From: a virus
DNA: 27,068 nt
Reading direction: 5' to 3' (one strand)
Virus record (IMG/VR): IMGVR_UViG_3300006793_000217
Coordinates: 1-27,068 of that record
Shown: positions 15,372 through 23,577 of the stretch, one piece after another
Layout of the letters: every line of letters begins with the position of its first letter
Position numbering within the stretch: the stretch's first letter is position 1
Translations under genes and position numbers: made by a program
The notes under the pieces: model-generated
Database searches by the model: none
Seen by the model: only the letters and a program-made list of their open reading frames with translations
Told to the model about the DNA's origin: nothing

Positions 15372-16042
15372 AATTATCTGGTCTTGTACAAGATCTCCCC
15401 AAAATCTTAACTGACAAGCAAGTCACTCCTGAGCTCATGAAACTCAGAGAAGTCTTCTGGGGGGCTTTTACACACTCATTTTTTAAGCAAGTGCATAAAG
15501 ATTTTAAGATGAGGTCTAAGGGGGGCTCAGATTCCCACCAGCTAACTTGGAAACCTATCAAGGCATCTACTAAGGCATACCGCCCTCGGAGGACTAATAA
15601 TAAAGGTCGAGGTCTATTGACCAAGGCACAGGATTCAGAATGGAAGCGGATTTTTGTCAGATACTTTAAGAAATTTAGTGCTACAATGGCTGAATCTCGG
15701 GCGAAAGCAGAAGCAGCTAAAATTGCGTGGGCAGTACTTAAGAAGCAAGGAGCGAAGACAAAGATAGATGTATACGGGTCTAAGGATGCTTTGATAATGA
15801 TCCGTACTGGTCGATTACGAGACAGCCTTAAGCCCGGCAGATTTGACGGTAGAGAATACACACCATCTGGTCCAGATCAGATTTATGAATTTAGGAAGGG
15901 AAAAATTAAAATAGGGACCTCAGTTCCTTATGCAGGAGAGGTCAATGATGCTAGATCTGTTTTCGGAAATGAAGATGCTATCATTAAAGAAGCAATGGGA
16001 GAAGGCATAAAAGCACTCGGTAAAGAGATGAAACGACTATAG
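15362..16042 (+). CDS. Virion morphogenesis / neck protein (HK97 gp10-like)
   Basis: The 226-aa basic protein has a C-terminal half like phage virion-morphogenesis and HK97 gp10-type tail-completion proteins. IMIRTGRLRDSLKPG is followed by GTSVPYAGEV and a downstream VFGNED segment. The N-terminal 130 residues are helical and Lys/Arg-rich, longer than in HK97 gp10. It overlaps the preceding connector gene by 10 nt. It probably acts at the head-tail joint. The R-T-G-x-L pattern is the main support. Confidence 0.65.
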   Translation: MAIELSGLVQDLPKILTDKQVTPELMKLREVFWGAFTHSFFKQVHKDFKMRSKGGSDSHQLTWKPIKASTKAYRPRRTNNKGRGLLTKAQDSEWKRIFVRYFKKFSATMAESRAKAEAAKIAWAVLKKQGAKTKIDVYGSKDALIMIRTGRLRDSLKPGRFDGREYTPSGPDQIYEFRKGKIKIGTSVPYAGEVNDARSVFGNEDAIIKEAMGEGIKALGKEMKRL

Positions 16043-16066
16043 GTACTAATTTCAGGAATTTAATTA

Positions 16067-16642
16067 ATGAGTTTAGGTAGACTTTTACTTAGCGTACGAG
16101 ACAAACTTCGTACAGAATTAGATCTAAGTGAGGGGGAGTGCGAGGTCATGCCCAGTGGCGAGCCTCCCGCCTCCTGTGGACAGAAGTTTATCTCGGTATA
16201 TGGGGCTAATTGGGCTGCAGAAGGGGGAAGCACATTCGCAGATTTAGGTGTAGTAGAATCCTACGGAATCGTATGTGCAGTCACTTTTCGCAGCAACTAT
16301 GTCCCTTTTGATCGACTGGGAGAGGGATTATATATAAATCGACTTATTGGGATGGAAGATTACTGCAGGAGTATAATGAAGGCAGTGCACCTAAGTACTG
16401 ACATTCTTGAAAGCACGGATTCATTGATCGATGAGGATTTTGGTTCGAATGTTCCATCTCCGCATAAAATGGTAGAATATTTAAGATGGACATATTGTGA
16501 TGCAAATCCAAGACCAGTAGATGGGGCTTGGTTTGGAACGGAAGAATCATCAGCGTCAGGACTTGTAATGGAGGTTAGATTTACAAACGCAACCCGATTC
16601 AGTTCTTTTGGAGATGGAAATGAGGGAGTTAATTTTGCATGA
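16067..16642 (+). CDS. Putative tail terminator-like protein
   Basis: The 191-aa protein is predicted mixed alpha/beta: an N-terminal helix (LGRLLLSVRDKLRTEL), strands around CGQKFISVYG, YGIVCAVTFRSN, and VEYLRWTYC, then LVMEVRFTNATRF. Its position after the gp10-like gene and before the tail-tube candidate is where tail terminators usually lie, and the topology is compatible. No diagnostic motif is seen, so the call rests on synteny. The stop overlaps the next ATG (ATGA). Confidence 0.45.
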   Translation: MSLGRLLLSVRDKLRTELDLSEGECEVMPSGEPPASCGQKFISVYGANWAAEGGSTFADLGVVESYGIVCAVTFRSNYVPFDRLGEGLYINRLIGMEDYCRSIMKAVHLSTDILESTDSLIDEDFGSNVPSPHKMVEYLRWTYCDANPRPVDGAWFGTEESSASGLVMEVRFTNATRFSSFGDGNEGVNFA

Positions 16643-17100
16643 CATTTAAGATACACAAGCCCGAAGTTAGACTGTTCCCAGTCCTCTGCAGAAATGGTGG
16701 GTGCTCTGAGAGAAATTCTCTCAAGTTTCTCCCATTTAAAGACACAGCAGGTGGCTGGAAACGAGAACGTATCGCATCTGACAAATGCGAAAAGTGTGGT
16801 GAATTTTTAAGAACATTGGACTTGGTCCATCTTCTCATACCCAATGAGAATGGATCAGTTCACGGATCATTAGAAACAAGCCCCGGAAGCTTTACCGAGC
16901 ATCCAATCAAGCGATGGGAATTCGCATGTGAAAGATCAATGGAAGCCTACAACTCTTCTTCAGAAGAAGATCTAGACTACCCTCGATCCATGACCGTAGT
17001 TCCGACTGCAACAACCTGTTATGAATGTTTAGAGCGTTTAACCGATCTTGAAGGTGAAGAGATGGATAAACGCATGGCTTATTTTAAGACAAAGGAATAG
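16639..17100 (+). CDS. Cys-rich putative zinc-binding protein
   Basis: The 153-aa protein has Cys pairs near its start (LCRNGGC), at CEKCGEF, and later at TTCYECLERL, giving at least six Cys arranged as probable zinc-binding knuckles, plus several His. Such domains are uncommon between connector and tail-tube genes. It is coupled to the upstream gene by ATGA and followed closely by the tail-tube candidate. It may stabilise a virion part or act as an assembly factor; family unknown. Confidence 0.55.
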   Translation: MTFKIHKPEVRLFPVLCRNGGCSERNSLKFLPFKDTAGGWKRERIASDKCEKCGEFLRTLDLVHLLIPNENGSVHGSLETSPGSFTEHPIKRWEFACERSMEAYNSSSEEDLDYPRSMTVVPTATTCYECLERLTDLEGEEMDKRMAYFKTKE

Positions 17101-17104
17101 AGTA

Positions 17105-17635
17105 ATGGCTGTAACTGCTAGTGCTATATCTGGACCGTACTACGGTTCCTACAACGGAACGTACATCGGTGCTACTGAAGATGGATTTGAAATTGAACAT
17201 ACCCTGTATAGCGAAGCTGTACGAGGTGACAATCTTGGTGATTCGATCCAAGACGAGATCCATCGAGGGTGCGATGTTTATGTGAACTTCACACTCATAG
17301 AATACAACAAAGGTCGGGCTGCTGCTGCAGGTGCGGGAAGTTCCAAAATCGATTGGACTCAAGCGGCTGAAGGTGTTGCTGGTGTGATCGGTGATGTAAT
17401 CTCTGATGCTTCTGCTGCTTTGGTGCTAACTGCATTAGGTAATACTCCTGCTGCTGCTAGTCCAGCTTCGATCACTTTCACAAAATCAATCCTCGCTAGA
17501 AACTTCCCAGTACGGGTTATCTATGCTAGTCGACTTCGTCGATTACCATTGCGTTTGATTTCATATCCTGATGGATCTGGATCTTCCCAAGCTGCGAGTT
17601 ATAACGAAGCTATTAAGTGGTACACGACTACTTAA
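17105..17635 (+). CDS. Putative major tail (tube) protein
   Basis: The 176-aa protein is beta-rich and Ala/Gly/Ser-rich, with YNGTYIGATEDGFEIEHTL near the N-terminus and SITFTKSILARNFPVRVIYASRLRRLPLRLISYP near the C-terminus. The I-G-x-T-E-x-G-F-E-I start is the kind seen in phage tail-tube proteins, and position just before the tape-measure candidate supports it. ATG 17105 is preferred over an upstream in-frame ATG at 17048 because AAGGA lies a suitable distance upstream and the earlier start would overlap the preceding gene. Confidence 0.6.
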   Translation: MAVTASAISGPYYGSYNGTYIGATEDGFEIEHTLYSEAVRGDNLGDSIQDEIHRGCDVYVNFTLIEYNKGRAAAAGAGSSKIDWTQAAEGVAGVIGDVISDASAALVLTALGNTPAAASPASITFTKSILARNFPVRVIYASRLRRLPLRLISYPDGSGSSQAASYNEAIKWYTTT

Positions 17636-17639
17636 TTAA

Positions 17640-17867
17640 ATGTGTTTAATTTCCGATCTATTCTCAAAAGGACCTCGCAATAATGCGGAAGAGGCTATTC
17701 TTGATGCCCACATCAAGGAAGCCTCCAAGCAGATTCGAGATGCTTGGACAGATGAAGAGAGGGAACTACGGGCAAGTAAAGCAGGTAGTCCTATACGACA
17801 ACGTGCAGAAGTGCCCATAGTTGAAGTTGATTTGAATAATCTTTCTGCGGTAGAGCACGATGGCTGA
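17640..17867 (+). CDS. Small acidic helical protein of unknown function
   Basis: The 75-aa protein is helical and charged, with NNAEEAILDAHIKEASKQIRDA and WTDEERELRASKAG, and has a Cys at residue 2. It lies 4 nt after the tail-tube candidate and overlaps the tape-measure start by 8 nt, so it is co-translated with tail genes. No clear Shine-Dalgarno is seen, but upstream coupling could compensate. No recognised family. Confidence 0.5.
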   Translation: MCLISDLFSKGPRNNAEEAILDAHIKEASKQIRDAWTDEERELRASKAGSPIRQRAEVPIVEVDLNNLSAVEHDG

Positions 17868-19470
17868 TCATACAATTACAATTCAGAGCGAAGGACTAGG
17901 TTCCCCTATTCGAGGATCGAATGAGCCTAGTACTTTTTCTGAATCAAGTAAATTGTTAGCGGAGGAAATACGCAATCTCCTAAAGGAGATGCAAAAATCT
18001 AATCCAAATGCCACCTACAGGGATGCGCAAAGACAGTTCCATCAAGGTTTGAACTCTACCGCAGCTGCTAGGAATGCTGGAAGACCTGATGTTTGGGCTG
18101 GGCAAACTGGTCGTGGACCAACAGCAGGTTATGCATTGCAGCCTGTTGAAGGCGGTGGGGGTAGGGGTGAACCCTTCTACGGTGAACCGTCTAAAAATCC
18201 ATGGGAAATATTGGATCGATGGAGGAATGGGGCGAATGACCCTAATCGTCCTATGGGGATATCGGAAGAAGAGGCTCATATTCTCGATAAGAAACGAGAT
18301 TCCTCTCAAGGTCACTTTGGCAGGGGGGATGTCAGTGATGATGGGTTTTACTCCGACTGGAGGTCTGCTAAACATAAAATTAAAAATCCAGACCAATACC
18401 AAAGGAACGAGGACATTTCTTCCGACGAGCATGATGATCGTGAAGCTGCAATGGAGGCTGTCAATGTTCAAGATGATCAGAGTCAAGGCGGTGGGGGTGG
18501 TGGTGGAGATGGCGGTGGTGGTCTGTCCACCTTTGAACAAGGAGTTGCAGATGCCTCAGGTGGTGCTGCTGAAGCAGCTGCAGGGACAGCTCAAGCAATT
18601 GCAACAATGGGGGCTACGGGTTGGGATAAGATTGGATCTGGTGCTGCAAAAGTTGGGATGGGCTCCCTTAAAGCAGTGGGAGGACTTGCTGGGTCAGGGC
18701 TCAATGCAGCAACACATCTTGGTACTGGTGGAGCAGAGGCAGCAGTAACTGCAATTGGATCTAGCAATGTTCAAGAACAAGCAGATGCTGTGGGTGGAGC
18801 CCTTCAATCTGTTTCTGGTGCTGCAGCAGAATTGACTAGCGTAATCCCCGGTCTTGGCGGGGTCATGGAAGGTCTAGATGGCGTAGTTGGTGGGGTGATA
18901 AATACCTTTAAAGGGTTTATGGCTGCTATGGACAATGCTTCTGAAGAAGTCATGGGTTTCAACCCTGACATTCTTATGGAGCGTATTGGGACCGAGATCG
19001 AAGTCCTTCATAAGCAAATCCAACGAGCTCAAATTGTAGGGGATGAATTAGCAGATTGGGAAGAACAAAGGGGAGATTTCGTATCTGTAATGGAGGACAT
19101 TAAAACTATCCTCATCAAAATCTTAGGACCTCTAGTAACTCAGATCTTGAAAATGGTAACGGAACTGTTAGAACGATTCTTGGAAAACATTCCTCATCTA
19201 CTGAATGCATTAGCATCAGGGGTAGAAGCTTTAGCAACTATTGCTGCTGGAATTCCGGGCATAGGAGCTACTGTTAGCGGTGCTCTGACTAATATCGCAC
19301 TAGGCATTCAAGGCATGGCTCAGGACGCTGCGGATGCTCTGGCTCTATTACGAGGTCCTGCTACTCCAGCGGATCTAGCATTTGGTAATTGGTTGATGGG
19401 AGGAACTGTTGACGCAATGCAAGTCCCCGGCGTTAACCATCCTCGTATTCCCTTCGGACTTAACCCATAA
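17860..19470 (+). CDS. Putative tape-measure protein, short and glycine-rich
   Basis: The 536-aa protein has an N-terminal helical charged part (about 25-70), a polar middle with a poly-glycine run at about 210-221, and a long Ala/Gly-rich helical region (about 225-350). The last part contains hydrophobic helices (ILIKILGPLVTQILKMVTELL and VEALATIAAGIPGIGATVSGAL). Long helical stretches with internal hydrophobic helices in a tail cluster are typical of tape measures. At roughly 1.5 angstrom per residue it would specify a tail of about 80 nm. It is shorter than usual, and a pilot or DNA-ejection role is the alternative. It starts 8 nt inside the previous gene. Confidence 0.5.
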   Translation: MADHTITIQSEGLGSPIRGSNEPSTFSESSKLLAEEIRNLLKEMQKSNPNATYRDAQRQFHQGLNSTAAARNAGRPDVWAGQTGRGPTAGYALQPVEGGGGRGEPFYGEPSKNPWEILDRWRNGANDPNRPMGISEEEAHILDKKRDSSQGHFGRGDVSDDGFYSDWRSAKHKIKNPDQYQRNEDISSDEHDDREAAMEAVNVQDDQSQGGGGGGGDGGGGLSTFEQGVADASGGAAEAAAGTAQAIATMGATGWDKIGSGAAKVGMGSLKAVGGLAGSGLNAATHLGTGGAEAAVTAIGSSNVQEQADAVGGALQSVSGAAAELTSVIPGLGGVMEGLDGVVGGVINTFKGFMAAMDNASEEVMGFNPDILMERIGTEIEVLHKQIQRAQIVGDELADWEEQRGDFVSVMEDIKTILIKILGPLVTQILKMVTELLERFLENIPHLLNALASGVEALATIAAGIPGIGATVSGALTNIALGIQGMAQDAADALALLRGPATPADLAFGNWLMGGTVDAMQVPGVNHPRIPFGLNP

Positions 19471-19483
19471 GGTAAGATGTAAA

Positions 19484-21769
19484 ATGTCAGGACTTGAACA
19501 TTACGACCAATTTGATTTAGGGCAAGTTACCTACAATGGTTTCTTATTCCCCCCCGCATTAAACACTTCTGTGCAATGTACTCCTGTATACGATGATACG
19601 GATCGCAGCATAATGTACATGATGTACCGAATTCGTATTGAGTTCATCATTGACTTGGATCTTGTTGGAAAGCTAGGTGAAACTGGAACAGAAACATCTG
19701 CGTGGAATACGGGAGCGAGTAAAGGGTCTATTGACAATCAAATGGCTCATCTTCGCAGAAAACTATGTCAGCCCGGCAGAACATTTCATGTTGCAAAGAT
19801 AGGCTTAGGTCCCGACCTACGTATTAATGATCCTGCTGTAAACTATGTGTGGGATGTGACATGGGGTCCAAAGCCCAGAATGATTAGCTGGAAACCTTTG
19901 GGGATGAATCGTGCAGCCACAGTTACTTGGGAGTGTGAAGTAGGATTGGTTGAGTGTGAGAATCCCAGTGCTAATAACAAAGAAAGACGTATTCCAGATG
20001 CGTTAATCCCACATAAACGTCCTCTTCCCAATGGGGCGATCCCATGGAACATCTTGCAGGTTTATTACAACCAGTCATGGGACATCAGTGAAACGGGAGC
20101 AACAACTAAAACTTACGATGCAGTCGTGGAAACTCGAGGTCAAATAAATCCAACGGATGTTAGAAAGGTTTTAGATTCTGCAGACCACTACAGGGTTTTC
20201 TTTGAGCCTGCCCTACAGGCTGGGTTTAGACGGACGAGAAGTTATAAGTTAGACGAAAAGAAAACTCGCCTTGAAATATCTATTACAGATGTTGAATATG
20301 AATCTGACTTCCCCCTTCCTCCCGGCGTCATAGACATACAGGTAAGCTATGATATTTCATCCAGCCTTCTGGGAGCTACACCCTTCGGAGGCAAACAAGG
20401 ATTTAATATATGGGATGCTACCATTGGTGGAACCTTTACTTTGGCGAAGGGTTTTCACCCTTTCTGGAGAAGGATCTACCCATACTATCTAATCCTATTG
20501 TTGATACGTAGTAGATTCCACCAAACTGCAACTGCATCCGCTGCATCTTCGAGCGGATCTATGAGAACAAGCTTTCCTGCTGATTTCAATAAAGATGCAA
20601 CTTCTGATAAGCCTGCATTTGCTATCCCGTTAGACTTTAGTATGGGAGAAGAGATTTTTGGCAGAAATTTTAACTTCAGTTTTACCTTTATGAAAATCGT
20701 CCCTCCAGATGAAGCAGCTTACCAACTTGCTTTCGGAGCTCCACCTAATCAATATGCTGAAGTGAGTACCAATCAAACCACCCATCACGCTGGGCAGTTA
20801 CGGGATGCTGGAGCTACTTGGGATTGGGATCTATGGCTACACTCGGTTTACGGGACGGGTAATGATTCTACCAATGGGGACTTCCTACCTTCTCCCATAA
20901 CCTTGACTTTACATACTAGTCAAGTACAGGGTGTAGATGCTGACGGAAATACCATATGGAAAGATTATACACAGACGCTGCCAGTCTTAGGGCGGTGGGG
21001 TGCGGGAACCCAACTCCAACGTGGGGCTCCCATGTCGAATAGAGGATTTAGGGGTATGTGGTTTGAGGGTGATGCGAGGCAGGAACCTTGTCTGAATAAT
21101 GCTGATTTTTGGTACACCAGAATTCCTCAAGGAGCGTCTGCCTCAGGAGGACCTACTGATTCCGACCTATTCACCGGTCAGGTAGAGAATGATCAACGTA
21201 CGTTGAGCTACTCCAATCAATATGAGATTTATGAGTCACCGGGTAGCCATACTTGGCAAAAAACAAATTACGGATCTCGTAGCCTTTCTTCAATGATTGG
21301 GAATGACGTAGACGGATATGCGAATGCTAATAGTGCTACACAAAATATAATTGGTACAACTGAAGCAAAATGGACTTCTGCTGGAAGCCCAGACAAAAAG
21401 TTTGGGTTTAACCCATGCGAAAATCTTATTGATCCTGATGATGACCAACATGCATTGCAAATACAAGTTAACAATGGTGCTCAATTCTTCGGAGTCAGGA
21501 TGTTTGGAGTAGCTACCTCAGCGAATAAACCCCTACCTGTCCCACGCCAACATAAATATGGAAAAGCAATACTAGTAAAGGGGAAATCAAGGTATAATAT
21601 TGAGCTAATCGTTGATCGAGGTAATACTAGAATTTATAGAACGATGTGGGATATACACTATACCTGTGTTGGTTCTCCCAGCGCAGATAGTGCAACAATA
21701 CTCAGAGGCAATCCCGCTGAGTATTTATCACAAGGAACCGGAAGCCCTGCATCAGGAAATTTACAATAA
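19484..21769 (+). CDS. Large tail protein, possible distal-tail/hub component
   Basis: The 761-aa protein is beta-rich with an aromatic, Trp-rich content: YTWGPKPRMISW-like segments, WNILQVYYNQSWDIS, and later WEIPL-like strands around FAIPLDFSMGEEIFGRNFNF. It follows the tape-measure candidate, the position of distal tail or hub proteins, but no standard family is recognised. ATG 19484 is preferred over an in-frame TTG at 19409 that would fall inside the upstream gene; GGTAAGATG lies just upstream. It is followed 10 nt later by the chaperone gene, and the order is tail protein, then chaperone, then portal. Confidence 0.5.
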   Translation: MSGLEHYDQFDLGQVTYNGFLFPPALNTSVQCTPVYDDTDRSIMYMMYRIRIEFIIDLDLVGKLGETGTETSAWNTGASKGSIDNQMAHLRRKLCQPGRTFHVAKIGLGPDLRINDPAVNYVWDVTWGPKPRMISWKPLGMNRAATVTWECEVGLVECENPSANNKERRIPDALIPHKRPLPNGAIPWNILQVYYNQSWDISETGATTKTYDAVVETRGQINPTDVRKVLDSADHYRVFFEPALQAGFRRTRSYKLDEKKTRLEISITDVEYESDFPLPPGVIDIQVSYDISSSLLGATPFGGKQGFNIWDATIGGTFTLAKGFHPFWRRIYPYYLILLLIRSRFHQTATASAASSSGSMRTSFPADFNKDATSDKPAFAIPLDFSMGEEIFGRNFNFSFTFMKIVPPDEAAYQLAFGAPPNQYAEVSTNQTTHHAGQLRDAGATWDWDLWLHSVYGTGNDSTNGDFLPSPITLTLHTSQVQGVDADGNTIWKDYTQTLPVLGRWGAGTQLQRGAPMSNRGFRGMWFEGDARQEPCLNNADFWYTRIPQGASASGGPTDSDLFTGQVENDQRTLSYSNQYEIYESPGSHTWQKTNYGSRSLSSMIGNDVDGYANANSATQNIIGTTEAKWTSAGSPDKKFGFNPCENLIDPDDDQHALQIQVNNGAQFFGVRMFGVATSANKPLPVPRQHKYGKAILVKGKSRYNIELIVDRGNTRIYRTMWDIHYTCVGSPSADSATILRGNPAEYLSQGTGSPASGNLQ

Positions 21770-21779
21770 AGGATTTAAT

Positions 21780-22085
21780 ATGAGTAGTGAAATTGTAAAA
21801 ATAGTCTCACCCAATCTGGACTATAAAATCAGATTAGCAGATACGGAAGATAATACGATCTTTGAGGCAGAGGCACTCTATCTCGATCATCTATTGGCTC
21901 AAGCCCAAAAAGATATAGATATATCGGAAGACAACGCAGTTATAGGATGGTTACCTAAATTTTCCTCCTTAGTTTGTGAAACATTCGATGTTACTATTTC
22001 TGACACAGATGCATTTTTTATAGCCAAAGAATGTGTAAAATTAATGTGGGACCTTAAAAAAAAATACGAAGCCATATCGACGTAG
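21780..22085 (+). CDS. Tail-assembly chaperone, short form (G-like)
   Basis: The 101-aa product begins at ATG 21780 (MSSEIVKIVSP) and ends at TAG 22083-22085. It is mixed alpha/beta and acidic, the usual size for the N-terminal chaperone frame of siphoviruses. It reads through a run of nine adenines (22056-22064) shortly before its stop. An in-frame upstream start at 21612 lies inside the previous gene and is rejected. Its role would be to keep the tape measure soluble during tail assembly, inferred from the frameshift arrangement and the tail context. Confidence 0.68.
   Translation: MSSEIVKIVSPNLDYKIRLADTEDNTIFEAEALYLDHLLAQAQKDIDISEDNAVIGWLPKFSSLVCETFDVTISDTDAFFIAKECVKLMWDLKKKYEAIST
22056..22064 (+). 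promoter_or_regulatory. A9 slippery sequence, probable -1 frameshift site
   Basis: Nine consecutive A residues give the A-AAA-AAA slippery heptamer in the chaperone frame (codons AAA AAA AAA then TAC). A -1 slip leads into an 83-codon open frame ending at 22315. A weak stem, GAAGC (22068-22072) with GCTTC (22085-22089), lies just downstream and could assist, but it is only 5 bp. Confidence 0.68.
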
Positions 22086-22315
22086 CTTCAGTTTATGGAA
22101 TCAACCCATTTGATTTAACATCAAGTGAGCTCAGATTACTTCAGATGGGTATTCCAAGAGTTTTAGCAAAGCGAGAAATGCTTGAAAGGAACAGCAGAGC
22201 TTCTATGGATGAAGATCGTTTATATCGATTAATATATGATATATACGAAGATGAAGATAAGGCGAGTAAAGCTGTTGCATCATTCGTAATCAACAAAGCA
22301 AAAAAGAGTAAATAA
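22064..22315 (+). CDS. Tail-assembly chaperone extension (T-like), by -1 frameshift
   Basis: This frame has no good start of its own at the slip point. It opens as IRSHIDVASVYGINPFDL and continues helical and charged to KAKKSK, 83 residues. Joined at the A9 tract to the 95 preceding codons it gives a 178-aa fusion, the lambda G/GT pattern. The VYGINPFDLTSSELRLLQMG segment resembles the start of T-type extensions, which typically carry a G-I-x-P-F-x-L motif. An internal ATG at 22145 could start a shorter product. It ends 2 nt before the portal start. Confidence 0.68.
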   Translation: MRSHIDVASVYGINPFDLTSSELRLLQMGIPRVLAKREMLERNSRASMDEDRLYRLIYDIYEDEDKASKAVASFVINKAKKSK

Positions 22316-22317
22316 AT

Positions 22318-23547
22318 ATGGCTACATATAATTCAGTAAAATCATCCGCTAAAGAGGTAAATCCTGATGAGCTATTAGGATCTCCGTTAACTGCTGACTA
22401 CATGCCTAGCGGATATGCAGGCATATTTCTCTTCGCCAGAAATAGACCCCCTTTCAGTCTCACAGTGATTCAGGAAATGCTAGCAGATCCTCGAGTTATA
22501 TTTGGTCTTTGGCTTCTCAAAGGACCCATTCTGGCAAACTCTAGATTTTATGTTGAATGTGAAAACGATGACGTAAAAGATTTTCTAATCAAAAATGTGA
22601 CTCGTTTCTGGAAGAACTCTGCTGCTCGAGCCTTAAAGGCAATTGAGTGGGGATACTCAGCCAGCGAAGTTATGTATCGAGTAGATGAGGGAAAGATTCA
22701 ATTTGACATCATGAAGGACTTGCATTCTCAAGATTGCATGGCTGTTACGCATGATGGTCAACTGGTGGGTTTTACAGTACGCAATGTACCAGACCCGTAT
22801 ACTAAGCAAGGTCGCCACAAGATCTTCTTAGGCATACCCAAGGGATTCTGGCATATACACTGGAGAACTCATCACCCATGGTATGGGTTGAGTAGATTGT
22901 ACGGAGCCCATATCCCGTGGTGGGAGATGTGGTCCGATGGTGGTTATCGAGATGTTCGTCGGTTGTGGTTCCACAAGAATGCATTCGAGGGCGGTACGAT
23001 GTACCATCCTCCGGGGATCACAAGAACGAAGGATGGGTTGGTTATCTCGAACAAAGACCTTGCCAGAGAAATGATCGAAAAGAAGCGTACAGGCGGTACA
23101 CTGACGCTTCCAAATACCATGGGCGCAGACAATGTGAAGAGTTGGGAGTATCATCCTCCTACGTCAAATCAAATCCCTGCGGGGCTGATGGAGTACGGAC
23201 AAAGCCTTAAAGAAGAGCTCTTCGAAGGAATGGGGATTCCCCCCGAGGTATTCCAGAATGCCACCAGCGGATTTGGTGCTGCATCAGGAAGACAGATTCC
23301 TGAAGAAGCATTCTTTTCTATTCTGCAGGAGATGGTTCAATGGTTAATTTCTGACGCAGATAACCAGATCTTCCGTCACTTAGTGAGGATCAACTTCGGT
23401 GAGGTCCCGTACGAAATAATTCCATTTGGACTTACTGGGAAAGCTGAAGAGAGGGAAGCTCAAATTAGAGAAGACAACAGAGCTACTGAAGCAGCACAAG
23501 CTTTTGGTTCTGGACCACAGGCTCCCCCACAACAAGTTCCCGAATAA
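22318..23547 (+). CDS. Portal protein (Mu gp29/DUF935-like)
   Basis: The 409-aa protein shows the Mu-type portal pattern: PFSLTVIQEMLADPRVIFGLWLLKGPI near the N-terminus, AIEWGYSASEVMY, a WHIHWRTHHPWYGLSRLY core, MEYGQSLKEELFEGMGIPPEVF and a C-terminal QEMVQWLISDADNQIFRHLVRINFGE. The length is a little shorter than Mu gp29. The portal forms the dodecameric packaging ring bound by TerL. It has no strong Shine-Dalgarno and starts 3 nt after the chaperone extension. It lies about 19 kb from terL, after the tail genes, which is unusual. Confidence 0.88.
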   Translation: MATYNSVKSSAKEVNPDELLGSPLTADYMPSGYAGIFLFARNRPPFSLTVIQEMLADPRVIFGLWLLKGPILANSRFYVECENDDVKDFLIKNVTRFWKNSAARALKAIEWGYSASEVMYRVDEGKIQFDIMKDLHSQDCMAVTHDGQLVGFTVRNVPDPYTKQGRHKIFLGIPKGFWHIHWRTHHPWYGLSRLYGAHIPWWEMWSDGGYRDVRRLWFHKNAFEGGTMYHPPGITRTKDGLVISNKDLAREMIEKKRTGGTLTLPNTMGADNVKSWEYHPPTSNQIPAGLMEYGQSLKEELFEGMGIPPEVFQNATSGFGAASGRQIPEEAFFSILQEMVQWLISDADNQIFRHLVRINFGEVPYEIIPFGLTGKAEEREAQIREDNRATEAAQAFGSGPQAPPQQVPE

Positions 23548-23577
23548 TTAAATTCAGAATATTAATAGGTATGCTGT

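Noticed and set aside
18074-18748. A 224-aa plus-strand frame inside the tape-measure candidate
   Set aside because: It lies within the better-supported frame and has no start context; the composition fits an alternative-frame reading of Gly/Ala-rich codons.
21612-22085. Earlier in-frame start for the chaperone gene
   Set aside because: It would overlap the preceding large tail gene by about 160 bp; ATG 21780 follows the stop and fits better.
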